64,000 nt of DNA, taken from positions 1 to 64,000 of the forward strand of contig CAZAAC010000002.1 of assembly GCA_964483155.1 (NCBI GenBank), read 5' to 3'. Shown piece after piece: positions 53,049 to 61,946 of the stretch. Position 1 is the stretch's first letter, and each line of letters starts with the position of its first letter. Made by a program: the position numbers and the translations under genes. A model generated the notes under the pieces. It was not told where the DNA came from and ran no database searches. It was given only the letters and a program-made list of their open reading frames with translations. This stretch comes from JAAYYM01 sp964483155. GTDB taxonomy: Bacteria > Bacillota > Clostridia > Lachnospirales > Lachnospiraceae.

Positions 53049-56000
53049 CTATCTTCTTGTATTTGCATAAAATGCTTCTATTTGTGCCTGTTCACTGGAA
53101 AGTCCCTTTTCCTCCATCTGAACAATTGTCATGAGCATTCTTTTATAATCATGTGGGATAATCTTCTTGAACTTTGGAAGATAATCACCAAAATGTTCGA
53201 GAATTTCTTTTCCCTTTGCCGAGTTTGTATTTGCAACATGTTCCTTAATCATTTCCTTGAGTTCCAGCACATCATATTTAGAAGATACCTCTGTAAAAGA
53301 AATCATTTCTTTATTCAGTTTTGTATATAAATTAGAATTTTCATCAAGTACATATGCAATACCTCCGCTCATACCAGCGGCAAAATTTTTCCCTGTTTTC
53401 CCTAGGACCACAACACGTCCACCTGTCATATATTCACAGCCATGGTCACCAACGCCCTCCACAACTGCAAGTGCGCCAGAATTTCTTACGCAGAAGCGTT
53501 CTCCTGCAACACCATTGATAAAGGCCTTACCACTTGTTGCCCCATATAAAGCAACATTACCAATGATAATATTTTCATCTGCTTTAAAATTAACACCCTT
53601 GGGCGGATATACCATCAGCTTTCCGCCTGATAATCCCTTCCCAAAATAATCATTACTGTCGCCAATCAGCTCCAATGTTAATCCTTTTGGAATAAACGCT
53701 CCAAAGCTCTGACCGCCAGCACCATGACATTTCACTGTATAGGTATCATCTTCAAGAGAATCTCCGAAACTTCTGGTAATTTCAGCTCCAAAAATCGTTC
53801 CAAATGACCGATTGACATTCGAGACATCCAACTCTATGCTCTTTTTCTTTCCCTCAGCAAGTGCACTTCCCATCTTCTTAAGTAGTACTGTTTCATCTAA
53901 TGTCTTTTCTAATGCAAAGTCAAAAACCTGCTTCGGATCAAAAATTGCATTTTCATGATCTTTCAAGTATGGGTTATAAAGAATGTTAGTGATATCCATT
54001 GTAGCCGCTGTTCCCGTCAGTCCCTCTTTCACCTTCAGAAGATCTGATCTACCCACAAGTTCATCCACCGTGCGAATTCCAAGCAAACTCATGTATTCTC
54101 GAAGTTCCTGGGCAATAAAATTCATAAAGTTTATAACATATTCCGGTTTTCCTTTGAACCGCTTCCTTAAAAGCGGATTCTGGGTTGCAATACCAACAGG
54201 GCAGGTATCCAGATTACATACTCTCATCATGACACAACCCATTGTTACGAGTGGTGCTGTTGCAAAACCAAATTCTTCTGCCCCGAGCATCGCAGCAATA
54301 GCAACATCACGGCCACTCATTAATTTACCGTCTGTTTCAATCCTTACCTTGTTTCGAAGTCCATTCATGATTAACGTCTGATGACTTTCCGCAAGTCCTA
54401 GTTCCCATGGCAGACCTGCATTATGGATTGATGTCTTCGGTGCAGCTCCTGTTCCTCCGTCATAACCAGAAATCAGAATTACCTGCGCCCCAGCTTTTGC
54501 AACACCCGCAGCAACAGTCCCCACTCCAGCCTCAGAAACAAGCTTAACTGAGATACTAGCTTCTTTATTCGCATTTTTTAAGTCGAAAATCAATTGCGCC
54601 AAGTCCTCAATCGAATAAATATCATGATGTGGAGGCGGAGAAATCAGACCCACACCTGGGGTTGAATGTCTTGTTTTTGCCACCCACGGATATACCTTTT
54701 TCCCTGGCAGATGACCGCCCTCTCCTGGTTTTGCACCCTGTGCCATCTTAATCTGAATTTCTTTTGCACTAACAAGGTACCTGCTTGTAACGCCAAACCT
54801 GCCTGAAGCAACCTGTTTAATAGCAGAACATTTATCCACACCATCAGGACCAACCATGAGTCTTTCCAGTCCTTCGCCACCTTCACCCGTATTTGATTTG
54901 CCACCAATCTTATTCATGGCAATTGCCAGTGTTTCATGCGCCTCCTGTGAAATCGATCCATAGGACATTGCACCCGTCTTAAATCTAGTTACAATAGAAG
55001 CAACACTTTCTACGTCCTCTATTGGAATCGGCTTTTTCACAAATTTAAAATCCATCAGCCCACGAAGATTTCGTACATCGTCCTCTACATCCACGAGTGA
55101 GGTATACTGCTTGAACATAGTATAATCGCCGCGTCTTGTCGCTTCCTGAAGAAGATGAATCGTCGCAGGATTATAAAGATGCTCCTCAGCACCCGAACGC
55201 ATTTTATGCTTTCCTGGACTGTCAAGTGTCAAATCGTTTTCGAGTCCAAGCGGATCAAAAGCCCTTGAATGAAGCTTATCTACCTGTTTTTCGATATCCA
55301 TCAGCGTAAGTCCATCTACCCTGCATACTGTATTTGTAAAATATTTTTCAATAACATCCTGATTAATTCCTATTGCCTCAAATATTTTAGAGCCCTGGTA
55401 AGATTGGATTGTCGAAATTCCCATTTTAGATGCAATTTTTACGATTCCGTGTAGCACTGCGGCATTATAATCATCAATTGCCGCATATAAATCTTTATCT
55501 AGCATATCGCTTTCAATGAGTTCTTTCACTGTCTCAAGCGCAAGATAGGGATTAATTGCACAAGCTCCATATCCTAACAGTGTCGCAAAATGATGTACTT
55601 CACGAGGCTCACCTGATTCAAGAATCATAGCCACACTTGTTCTTTTCTTTGTCTCAACAAGATGCTGCTGCAAAGCAGACACTGCCAAAAGTGAGGGGAT
55701 TGCTACATGATTTTCATCGACTCCTCGATCTGACAAAATCAAGATATTGGCGCCTTCTTTATAGGCCCTGTCAACCTCAATGAACAGCCTGTCGATTGCT
55801 TTTTCCAAACTCGTATTTTTATAATATATAATAGGAAGTACTTCGACCTTGAAACCCTCTTCCTTCATAGATTTGATTTTTAGCAAATCTGTATTTGTCA
55901 GAATCGGATTGTTTACCCGTAACACCTTGCAGTTTTTTGCTTTCTCTTCTAATAGATTTCCATCCTCGCCAATATATACCGTCGTGGAAGTTACAATCTC

Positions 56001-57596
56001 TTCTCTGATGGCATCAATTGGTGGGTTTGTCACCTGTGCAAAAAGTTGTTTAAAATAATGGAATAGTGGTTGGTGATTTTTTGAAAACACTGCAAGTGGC
56101 GTGTCTACACCCATTGCTGCAATTGCCTCGGCTCCATCTCTTGCCATCGGAAGAATGCTATTTCTGAAATCCTCATAGGTATAACCAAACGCTTTCTGAA
56201 GTCTCTGGCGCTCTTCAAAGGAAAGTAGCTCTACCTTCTCATTTGGTATATGTAAATTCTTAAGCTTTACAAGATTTGTATCAAGCCATTCTCCATACGG
56301 CTGTCTAGAGGCATATTGCTCCTTAAGATGATTATCATCAACCACCTCACCTTTTACTGTATCCACTAAAAGCATTTTTCCTGGACGAAGACGTTCCTTT
56401 TTCACTATTTTATAAGGATCCAAATCCAATACACCAACTTCTGAAGCGAGAATCAGTTGATCATCATCTGTAATATAATAACGGGATGGGCGAAGTCCGT
56501 TCCTGTCAAGTACAGCGCCCATGACATCTCCATCACAGAACAATATCGAAGCTGGTCCGTCCCATGGCTCCATCATCGTAGCATAATAGCTATAGAAATC
56601 CTTCTTCTTCTGTGTCATTGTGCGGTTATTAGCCCATGGTTCCGGAATCGTAATCATAACGGCAAGTGGTAAATCCATTCCACTCATAGTAAGAAATTCG
56701 AGTGTATTGTCAAGCATTGCAGAATCCGAGCCCTTTGCATTGATTACTGGAAGCACTTTATGAAGTTCTCCCCGCAGACAGCCTGAATCCATCGTTTCTT
56801 CACGTGCAAGCATTTTGTCAGCATTTCCTCTGATTGTATTAATTTCACCATTATGCACAATAAACCTATTAGGGTGTGCTCGTTCCCAACTCGGATTCGT
56901 ATTCGTAGAAAAACGAGAGTGTACTATGGCAATTGCCGATTCATAATCCTGACTTTGTAAATCACTATAAAATGTACGCAACTGTCCAACAAGAAACATT
57001 CCTTTATAAACGATTGTTCTTGAAGAGCAGGAAACAACATAGGTATTTTCAGTACTCTGCTCAAAAACACGTCTTATTATATAAAGTTTCCTATCAAACT
57101 CAATTCCGGTCGCAATATTCTCCGACTTTTTTACAAATCCCTGCATGATATGTGGCATACATTCCACTGCCATATGGCCGAGAACAGAAGCATCTATAGG
57201 AACTTCTCTCCATCCAAGAAATTCTAAGCCCTCTTTTTCCACAATAATTTCAAACATTTTTTTGCTTTGATTTCTCTTTAATTCATCCTGCGGAAAAAAG
57301 AACATGCCAATTCCATATTCCCTTTCTTTTGAAAGACTAATACCCAGAGGCTTAACCGCTTTTGAAAAAAACTTGTGGGAAATCTGCATTAAAATTCCTA
57401 CACCGTCTCCGGTCTTTCCCTCTGCATCTCTTCCTGCTCTATGTTCCAGATTTTCAACGATTTTCAAAGCATTCTCGATGGTCTCTCTACTTTTTCTTCC
57501 TTTAATATCTACAACTGCTCCTATTCCGCAATTATCATGCTCAAATTCTGGGCGATACAGCCCTGGCATTCTAAAATCATTTTTTGCATCAAACAT
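53049..57596 (-). CDS. gltB: Glutamate synthase, large subunit
   Basis: Makes two glutamates from glutamine and 2-oxoglutarate. The 1515-residue protein has an N-terminal class II glutaminase domain whose nucleophile is C23 (DNCGIGAV), exposed after removal of a short propeptide; a central domain; the FMN synthase domain with QGAKPGEGGHLPGKKV and SGYDGGTGAAPKTS; the 3Fe-4S cysteines in CVMMRVCNLDTCPVG; and a C-terminal GXGXG beta-helix (GGAGGQSFGAFIPKG, YMTGGRVVVLGKTG). A good ribosome binding site (AAAGGATGG) precedes the ATG. A leader terminator with a competing hairpin lies upstream (57694-57752). Confidence 0.97.
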   Translation of the reverse strand: MFDAKNDFRMPGLYRPEFEHDNCGIGAVVDIKGRKSRETIENALKIVENLEHRAGRDAEGKTGDGVGILMQISHKFFSKAVKPLGISLSKEREYGIGMFFFPQDELKRNQSKKMFEIIVEKEGLEFLGWREVPIDASVLGHMAVECMPHIMQGFVKKSENIATGIEFDRKLYIIRRVFEQSTENTYVVSCSSRTIVYKGMFLVGQLRTFYSDLQSQDYESAIAIVHSRFSTNTNPSWERAHPNRFIVHNGEINTIRGNADKMLAREETMDSGCLRGELHKVLPVINAKGSDSAMLDNTLEFLTMSGMDLPLAVMITIPEPWANNRTMTQKKKDFYSYYATMMEPWDGPASILFCDGDVMGAVLDRNGLRPSRYYITDDDQLILASEVGVLDLDPYKIVKKERLRPGKMLLVDTVKGEVVDDNHLKEQYASRQPYGEWLDTNLVKLKNLHIPNEKVELLSFEERQRLQKAFGYTYEDFRNSILPMARDGAEAIAAMGVDTPLAVFSKNHQPLFHYFKQLFAQVTNPPIDAIREEIVTSTTVYIGEDGNLLEEKAKNCKVLRVNNPILTNTDLLKIKSMKEEGFKVEVLPIIYYKNTSLEKAIDRLFIEVDRAYKEGANILILSDRGVDENHVAIPSLLAVSALQQHLVETKKRTSVAMILESGEPREVHHFATLLGYGACAINPYLALETVKELIESDMLDKDLYAAIDDYNAAVLHGIVKIASKMGISTIQSYQGSKIFEAIGINQDVIEKYFTNTVCRVDGLTLMDIEKQVDKLHSRAFDPLGLENDLTLDSPGKHKMRSGAEEHLYNPATIHLLQEATRRGDYTMFKQYTSLVDVEDDVRNLRGLMDFKFVKKPIPIEDVESVASIVTRFKTGAMSYGSISQEAHETLAIAMNKIGGKSNTGEGGEGLERLMVGPDGVDKCSAIKQVASGRFGVTSRYLVSAKEIQIKMAQGAKPGEGGHLPGKKVYPWVAKTRHSTPGVGLISPPPHHDIYSIEDLAQLIFDLKNANKEASISVKLVSEAGVGTVAAGVAKAGAQVILISGYDGGTGAAPKTSIHNAGLPWELGLAESHQTLIMNGLRNKVRIETDGKLMSGRDVAIAAMLGAEEFGFATAPLVTMGCVMMRVCNLDTCPVGIATQNPLLRKRFKGKPEYVINFMNFIAQELREYMSLLGIRTVDELVGRSDLLKVKEGLTGTAATMDITNILYNPYLKDHENAIFDPKQVFDFALEKTLDETVLLKKMGSALAEGKKKSIELDVSNVNRSFGTIFGAEITRSFGDSLEDDTYTVKCHGAGGQSFGAFIPKGLTLELIGDSNDYFGKGLSGGKLMVYPPKGVNFKADENIIIGNVALYGATSGKAFINGVAGERFCVRNSGALAVVEGVGDHGCEYMTGGRVVVLGKTGKNFAAGMSGGIAYVLDENSNLYTKLNKEMISFTEVSSKYDVLELKEMIKEHVANTNSAKGKEILEHFGDYLPKFKKIIPHDYKRMLMTIVQMEEKGLSSEQAQIEAFYANTRR

Positions 57597-57693
57597 ATAT
57601 TACCATCCTTTCTAAATACAAATACAATTTCAAATATTCCTATACTCTTTATGTCATAATCTCATTAACATTTTGCTCCATAAAGCTACGGAC

Positions 57694-57744
57694 AAAAAAA
57701 GGGCAAACGCAAAATAAGAATCTTTCTTACTTTCGTTTACCCCC
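57694..57744 (-). terminator. Leader terminator (attenuator) of gltB
   Basis: Minus-strand GGGTAAACG (57742-57734) pairs with CGTTTGCCC (57709-57701), extended inward by AAAG and by TAAGAA/TTCTTA (57729-57724 and 57720-57715). Seven U residues follow (57700-57694). No minus-strand gene lies upstream to be terminated, so this should act on gltB itself, about 100 bases before its start codon. Confidence 0.8.
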
Positions 57745-57752
57745 ATTGGTAA
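57737..57752 (-). promoter_or_regulatory. Hexaloop hairpin competing with the gltB leader terminator
   Basis: Minus-strand TTACC (57752-57748) pairs with GGTAA (57741-57737) around AATGGG, a six-base loop with A at position 1 and G at position 4. GGTAA is part of the 5' arm of the leader terminator, so the two structures exclude one another, as in the gdhA leader. This is the loop signature bound by ANTAR antiterminator proteins, though only one such hairpin is present. Confidence 0.5.
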
Positions 57753-57763
57753 CTTACAGATTT

Positions 57764-57792
57764 AATATACAACATTTTTTTTGCCTTGTAAA
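57764..57792 (-). promoter_or_regulatory. gltB promoter
   Basis: Minus-strand TTTACA (57792-57787), 17-base spacer, TATATT (57769-57764), each box one mismatch from consensus. Transcription would start a few bases before the hexaloop hairpin, giving a leader of about 160 bases. Confidence 0.6.
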
Positions 57793-58140
57793 TACTTTTT
57801 CTCAAAAAGTGCTTTCAATTGTCTGACTATTCGTCAATTCATTCTTTTTCAGTTAAATTGTTTGACTTTTTATATTTATCCGTCTTTTTGTTCTCATTTT
57901 TCATTTATTTCAATCGTAAATTATTATGAAACAAATTAGTGTCTTCTATCGTTATATAAAATATGACAAAAGTAACTTCCTTATTTTATTCTACTAAGTT
58001 AAACTAATACATGTTCAGGAAACCATAATTATCCTATCTTACAAAATTGAAAGAGTTGGAAAAAAATTGTAAGCTTAATCAATAGTATCCTATTCTTTCC
58101 CGTGCTATATTTAGCATAAATATGAGAATACTAAAAATAA

Positions 58141-58169
58141 TTGACATTTTTGTATTATTGTATTATTGT
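58141..58169 (+). promoter_or_regulatory. Promoter of the ABC exporter operon
   Basis: TTGACA (58141-58146), 17-base spacer, TATTGT (58164-58169), about 50 bases before the TTG start. The spacer and -10 box are built from the octamer repeat at 58151-58174. Confidence 0.6.
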
Positions 58170-58174
58170 ATTAC
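58151..58174. repeat. Three tandem octamers TGTATTA(T/C)
   Basis: TGTATTAT, TGTATTAT and TGTATTAC lie back to back and span part of the promoter spacer and the -10 box. Loss or gain of one unit would move the boxes by 8 bases. Confidence 0.75.
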
Positions 58175-58221
58175 TTAATTAACACAGTTGGAAACTACAC
58201 TATAGTTTGGAGGCATTTATT

Positions 58222-58920
58222 TTGAATTCACTAATTACAATTAAGGATATGTGTAAAATCTACAATCCTGGTGAAAATGAGGTCCGGGCATTAGACCACA
58301 TAAACCTTACAATCAACCGCGGCGAGTTTGTCGCCATTATCGGTCAATCTGGCAGCGGAAAATCTACGCTAATGAATATGCTTGGCTGTCTTGATGTGCC
58401 TACTTCTGGCGATTACTATTTGAACGGTGCTGATGTTGCAGTTCTTCTTGATGATGACTTATCAGATATCCGGAATAAAGAAATTGGCTTCATTTTTCAA
58501 GGCTTTAATTTAATAGCAGGACTGACAGCTCTTGAAAATGTTGAACTACCTCTTATGTACCGTGGCATATCAAAAGCAAAACGTGAGAAATTAGCCATAA
58601 CTGCTCTAACTAAAGTGGGACTTGATAAGAGAATGACACATAAGCCTGCTGAAATGTCTGGTGGCCAGCAGCAACGAGTTGCAATTGCCAGAGCTATCGC
58701 GCAAGCACCTCCTATTATATTGGCCGATGAGCCTACAGGTAATCTTGACTCTCATTCCACTCAGGAAATTATGGACATCTTGTCTGAATTGTATCAAGAA
58801 GGCTGTACCGTTATTCTGATCACACACAATAATGAAATTGCTTCTCAAGCAAAACGTGTTGTTAAAATAAAAGATGGGCAAATTGAAAAAGACTATTGGA
58901 ACGAGGAGAAGGAAAAATGA
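58222..58920 (+). CDS. ABC exporter ATP-binding protein (MacB/LolD type)
   Basis: ATPase of a three-part exporter. The start is probably TTG at 58222 (232 aa, MNSLITIKDMCKIY) because GGAGG lies 8 bases upstream. It has Walker A GQSGSGKSTLMNMLG, Q-loop FIFQGFNLIAGLTALENVELPL, signature MSGGQQQRVAIARAI, Walker B ILADEPTGNLDS and ITHNNEIA with the switch histidine. The LDVPTSGDYYLNG and NKEIGFIFQ pieces are those of the MacB/YknY family. Its stop codon overlaps the start of the next gene (ATGA). Confidence 0.93.
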   Translation: MNSLITIKDMCKIYNPGENEVRALDHINLTINRGEFVAIIGQSGSGKSTLMNMLGCLDVPTSGDYYLNGADVAVLLDDDLSDIRNKEIGFIFQGFNLIAGLTALENVELPLMYRGISKAKREKLAITALTKVGLDKRMTHKPAEMSGGQQQRVAIARAIAQAPPIILADEPTGNLDSHSTQEIMDILSELYQEGCTVILITHNNEIASQAKRVVKIKDGQIEKDYWNEEKEK

Positions 58921-60608
58921 AATCGCTATTTAACAAAAAGAGTAAGGTAAAGGAACTATCAGACGTAGAGACAAATGAAGAAATCAATGCATCGGTTTCC
59001 GACGTTGCAGATACGGAGGACTTTGAATTATTAGACATTGCAAAGAATTCTAAAGGAGTAAAAAGTCCACTCCGAAAAAAAAGAATTATTAAGTGGTGTA
59101 TCTTGGGTGGTGTCGTAGTCATTATTACAGTTGTTCTCATCATTTCCAGCATATCTGCTAAAAATGCTGTTCCCATGCTTTCTGTCGTTGAAATCGAGAC
59201 TGGTGATGTAGAAGAAACGATTACTGGAAGTGGTTTAGTCAACAGTGAATTGACGAAAACCTACTTTTCTCCCGTTAATTCCACTATTGGTGAAATATCC
59301 ATTAAAAAAGGAGATAGTGTTAAGGCTGGTGATCAATTAATTCCTTTTAACACGGAAGATCTGTCTCTTGAAACGGAAAAGGCAGCACTCACTGCTATTG
59401 CAAACGATGAAGGCTATCAGCAATCTTTGTATGAAAGTCAAAAGGCAGCAAATGATTTTGCGGTTGCCAAAAATAATGTTGCAACCTATAAATTATTGAT
59501 TGTAGCACAGCGTAATTATATTAATGATATTACCGCTTCTATATCTGGCAAAGCAAACACTTTGGCCGATACTGCTCAATGTGCTCGTGATGGTATCCAA
59601 AAGAAAATAAATGAAAAAAATGATGAACTTACGGATAAGAAAAAAGCTTTGACAGATCTGGCTCCTTCTGGCACTCCTGTTTCTGCCAATGTGGCTTCTT
59701 ATACGCAGGTACAGAAGGATATTGATGATTTAAGTAATGAGGCAGCTGATTTGAGTTCTTCATTAAACAGTGTTTATTATCCTGCTAATACAGTTGCTGA
59801 AAGCAGACAACTTGCTGAAGCGCAAAATCTACTCTCTGACATGCAATCTTATCTGGCAAAAGACGAAGCCAAGATGGAAACTGCTGAAAAGACTATGTTA
59901 GATGTGCATGCACGCGAACAATTAAAGGCCAATAATGAAGTGTCTCAATTAACAGCTGAACAGGCACAAGATGCACTTGCAAAAGCTTCTACTGGCATTT
60001 ATGCTGATTTTGGAGGTATTATTTCAGAACTGTCTGTTGTGAGCGGTGCGCCTGCCACAAAAGGTACTGCTCTTCTCACATTACAGAGCACTGAAGATGT
60101 CATGGTTGATGTTACTATTTCTAAATATAATCTTGCTAGGCTAAAGCTTGGTCAGAAAGCCACTGTTACGATTGCTGGTAAAACATATGAAGGGTCTGTA
60201 TCCAGAATAAATGGGATTGCTACTGCCAATTCTTCTGGTGCTCCAGTCATTACAGCAGAGGTACATATTGATACGCCCGATGAAGGTATCTATCTTGGGG
60301 TTGAAGGAAAAGTTGTAATTCATACAAATGAAGCAAAGGGAGTCGTTCTTGCCCCTGTTGAAACAATCAATTCAGATATGAGCGGCAGCTTCTGCTATGT
60401 GATTGAAAATGATGTTCTAGTAAGACGAAATGTAGAAACTGGTGTTTCTTCTGACACATTTATCGAAATCAAAAAAGGCGTATCTGCTGGCGAACTACTG
60501 GTAAATGACTATACCACTCCGCTGACTGAGGGTATGGCCGCTAAAGCATTACCTATTGTCGAGGAAGAAGCTGTTTCCGATGATGCGATTGACACTTTAA
60601 AAGAATAG
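58917..60608 (+). CDS. ABC exporter periplasmic-adaptor-like subunit (HlyD/YknX type)
   Basis: Membrane fusion-type adaptor. From the ATG at 58917-58919 (563 aa, GGAGAAGG upstream) it has an unusually long acidic cytoplasmic N-terminus (about 60 residues), one membrane segment (VVVIITVVLIISSISAK), a biotinyl-lipoyl half (GDVEETITGSGLVNSE, ISIKKGDSVKAGDQLIPF), a long coiled coil, the second lipoyl half (GIYADFGGIISELSVVSGAP) and beta-barrel and proximal domains. The C-terminus contains EEEAVSDDAIDTL. In Gram-positives such adaptors work with MacB-like permeases to export antimicrobial peptides or other compounds. Confidence 0.88.
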   Translation: MKSLFNKKSKVKELSDVETNEEINASVSDVADTEDFELLDIAKNSKGVKSPLRKKRIIKWCILGGVVVIITVVLIISSISAKNAVPMLSVVEIETGDVEETITGSGLVNSELTKTYFSPVNSTIGEISIKKGDSVKAGDQLIPFNTEDLSLETEKAALTAIANDEGYQQSLYESQKAANDFAVAKNNVATYKLLIVAQRNYINDITASISGKANTLADTAQCARDGIQKKINEKNDELTDKKKALTDLAPSGTPVSANVASYTQVQKDIDDLSNEAADLSSSLNSVYYPANTVAESRQLAEAQNLLSDMQSYLAKDEAKMETAEKTMLDVHAREQLKANNEVSQLTAEQAQDALAKASTGIYADFGGIISELSVVSGAPATKGTALLTLQSTEDVMVDVTISKYNLARLKLGQKATVTIAGKTYEGSVSRINGIATANSSGAPVITAEVHIDTPDEGIYLGVEGKVVIHTNEAKGVVLAPVETINSDMSGSFCYVIENDVLVRRNVETGVSSDTFIEIKKGVSAGELLVNDYTTPLTEGMAAKALPIVEEEAVSDDAIDTLKE

Positions 60609-60621
60609 TAAGGAGAAAGTC

Positions 60622-61872
60622 ATGACACAGTTTATCGAATATATTAAAATGGCATTCCAGAATTTGCGTTCCAACAAAGGACGTTCGCTTTTGACAATGC
60701 TAGGAATCATTATTGGAATTTCCTCCGTTATTATGATCATTTCCATTGGTAACGGGGTGAAAGGAAGTATTGACAAGGATTTAAACGATTTGGCAGGCGG
60801 ACAGCTCTATGTATATCTAGATGCTACCAAACAGAAAGATAACATGATTACGCTGACTCCAGATGACTTTAAAGCTATTGAGGAAAAAGTGCCCCATGTC
60901 AAAGCTGTAACACCTGAATATTATGTATACGGCGGTAGCATATCTGGCATCAAAGGCGGCGAAAAAGACGCCATTGTAAAAGGCGGCATGGCCGGTTACG
61001 AATTTATCTCTAAAGAGCCTATTGTAAAAGGAAGATACTTTACAGAAGAAAATGTCGATGAAGGTGACAAGGTTTGTGTTATTACTGAAAATGCAGCAAA
61101 AACGCTATTTGGTACAGCGGATAATGTAATCGGTATGCCTGTTAATGTGACACTGTACGGAATGTCTACAGAATTAACAATCATTGGACTTCGAAAGGAC
61201 AGTTCCTCTGCAATGCTAAATGCGATGACTGGCGCGGGCGATCGGCTTAGTGTTGAAACCCCCTATACGGTCATGGGTTCTGCTTTCGGTTTTTATATTA
61301 ATGGTTTTGATGGTGCTTATATCATCGGAGAAGGTGCGCAGTATTCAAAAGAAATTTATACTGCAACCATCAACCTGTTAGAGGCACGATATGATGCCAG
61401 AGGGCTTGGCTATTTCTTATTACAGGACTTTAATGACAGTTTGAGTCAGATTACAAATGTCCTTAATGGTATCACCATCTTTGTTGTATTTGTTGCCTCT
61501 ATTTCTCTTTTAGTTGGTGGTATTGGCGTCATGAATATTATGCTTGTGTCTGTTACCGAACGCACGAGGGAAATTGGTATTCGAAAAGCACTTGGCGCAA
61601 AAATGAATGCCATTATGATACAATTTTTATCAGAAGCTGCCATTATCACTTTAGTTGGTGGTCTCATAGGTATCGTACTAGGCGTTGGAGGCGCTATCGG
61701 AATATGTAACCTGCTGACATCGTTCAATTTTTTGAAATGTCAGGCAAACATAACCGCTTCTACCGTTTTGATTGCAAGCGTGTTCTCTTCTTCCGTCGGT
61801 ATTTTCTTTGGTATCTATCCAGCTAAAAAAGCCGCCAAATTAAGTCCTATCGAAGCTCTGAGACACGAGTAA
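60622..61872 (+). CDS. ABC exporter permease (MacB/FtsX type)
   Basis: A 416-residue membrane protein with the MacB plan: N-terminal segment (MLGIIIGISSVIMIISIGNG), a large extracellular MacB_PCD domain (about 45-280), and three C-terminal membrane segments in an FtsX domain (ISLLVGGIGVMNIMLVSVTERTREIGIRKALGA, ending PAKKAAKLSPIEALRHE). AAGGAGAAAG precedes the ATG, 13 bases after the adaptor gene. The operon ends at a strong terminator. There is no adjacent two-component system or regulator, unlike many such exporters, so the inducing signal is unknown. Confidence 0.94.
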   Translation: MTQFIEYIKMAFQNLRSNKGRSLLTMLGIIIGISSVIMIISIGNGVKGSIDKDLNDLAGGQLYVYLDATKQKDNMITLTPDDFKAIEEKVPHVKAVTPEYYVYGGSISGIKGGEKDAIVKGGMAGYEFISKEPIVKGRYFTEENVDEGDKVCVITENAAKTLFGTADNVIGMPVNVTLYGMSTELTIIGLRKDSSSAMLNAMTGAGDRLSVETPYTVMGSAFGFYINGFDGAYIIGEGAQYSKEIYTATINLLEARYDARGLGYFLLQDFNDSLSQITNVLNGITIFVVFVASISLLVGGIGVMNIMLVSVTERTREIGIRKALGAKMNAIMIQFLSEAAIITLVGGLIGIVLGVGGAIGICNLLTSFNFLKCQANITASTVLIASVFSSSVGIFFGIYPAKKAAKLSPIEALRHE

Positions 61873-61883
61873 ACAATATGGAA

Positions 61884-61918
61884 AAGAAGTAAGATTTAAA
61901 TCATCTTACTTCTTTTTT
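61884..61918. terminator. Terminator after the exporter operon
   Basis: AAGAAGTAAGAT (61884-61895) pairs with ATCTTACTTCTT (61903-61914), followed by a run of T on the plus strand. It lies between the exporter permease and the convergent murE. Confidence 0.92.
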
Positions 61919-61946
61919 TTATCTTCTTTTTCTATCTCGCTTTCCA

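Larger units (their letters stand above)
57597..58221. other. Divergent regulatory region between gltB and the ABC exporter
   Basis: About 620 bases without a gene. It holds the gltB leader with a terminator (57694-57744), a hexaloop hairpin (57737-57752), a gltB promoter (57764-57792), an ACTTTTT-GAG-AAAAAGT palindrome near 57802-57818, and on the plus strand the exporter promoter with an octamer repeat (58141-58174). Confidence 0.6.

Noticed and set aside
57600..57790. T-box or glutamine riboswitch in the gltB leader
   Set aside because: No T-box core (AGGGTGGNACCGCG) and no glnA-type aptamer; the leader after the promoter is short and explained by the hairpin and terminator.
61446..61727. 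93-codon antisense frame inside the exporter permease
   Set aside because: Mirror of conserved FtsX-domain coding sequence, no ribosome binding site.
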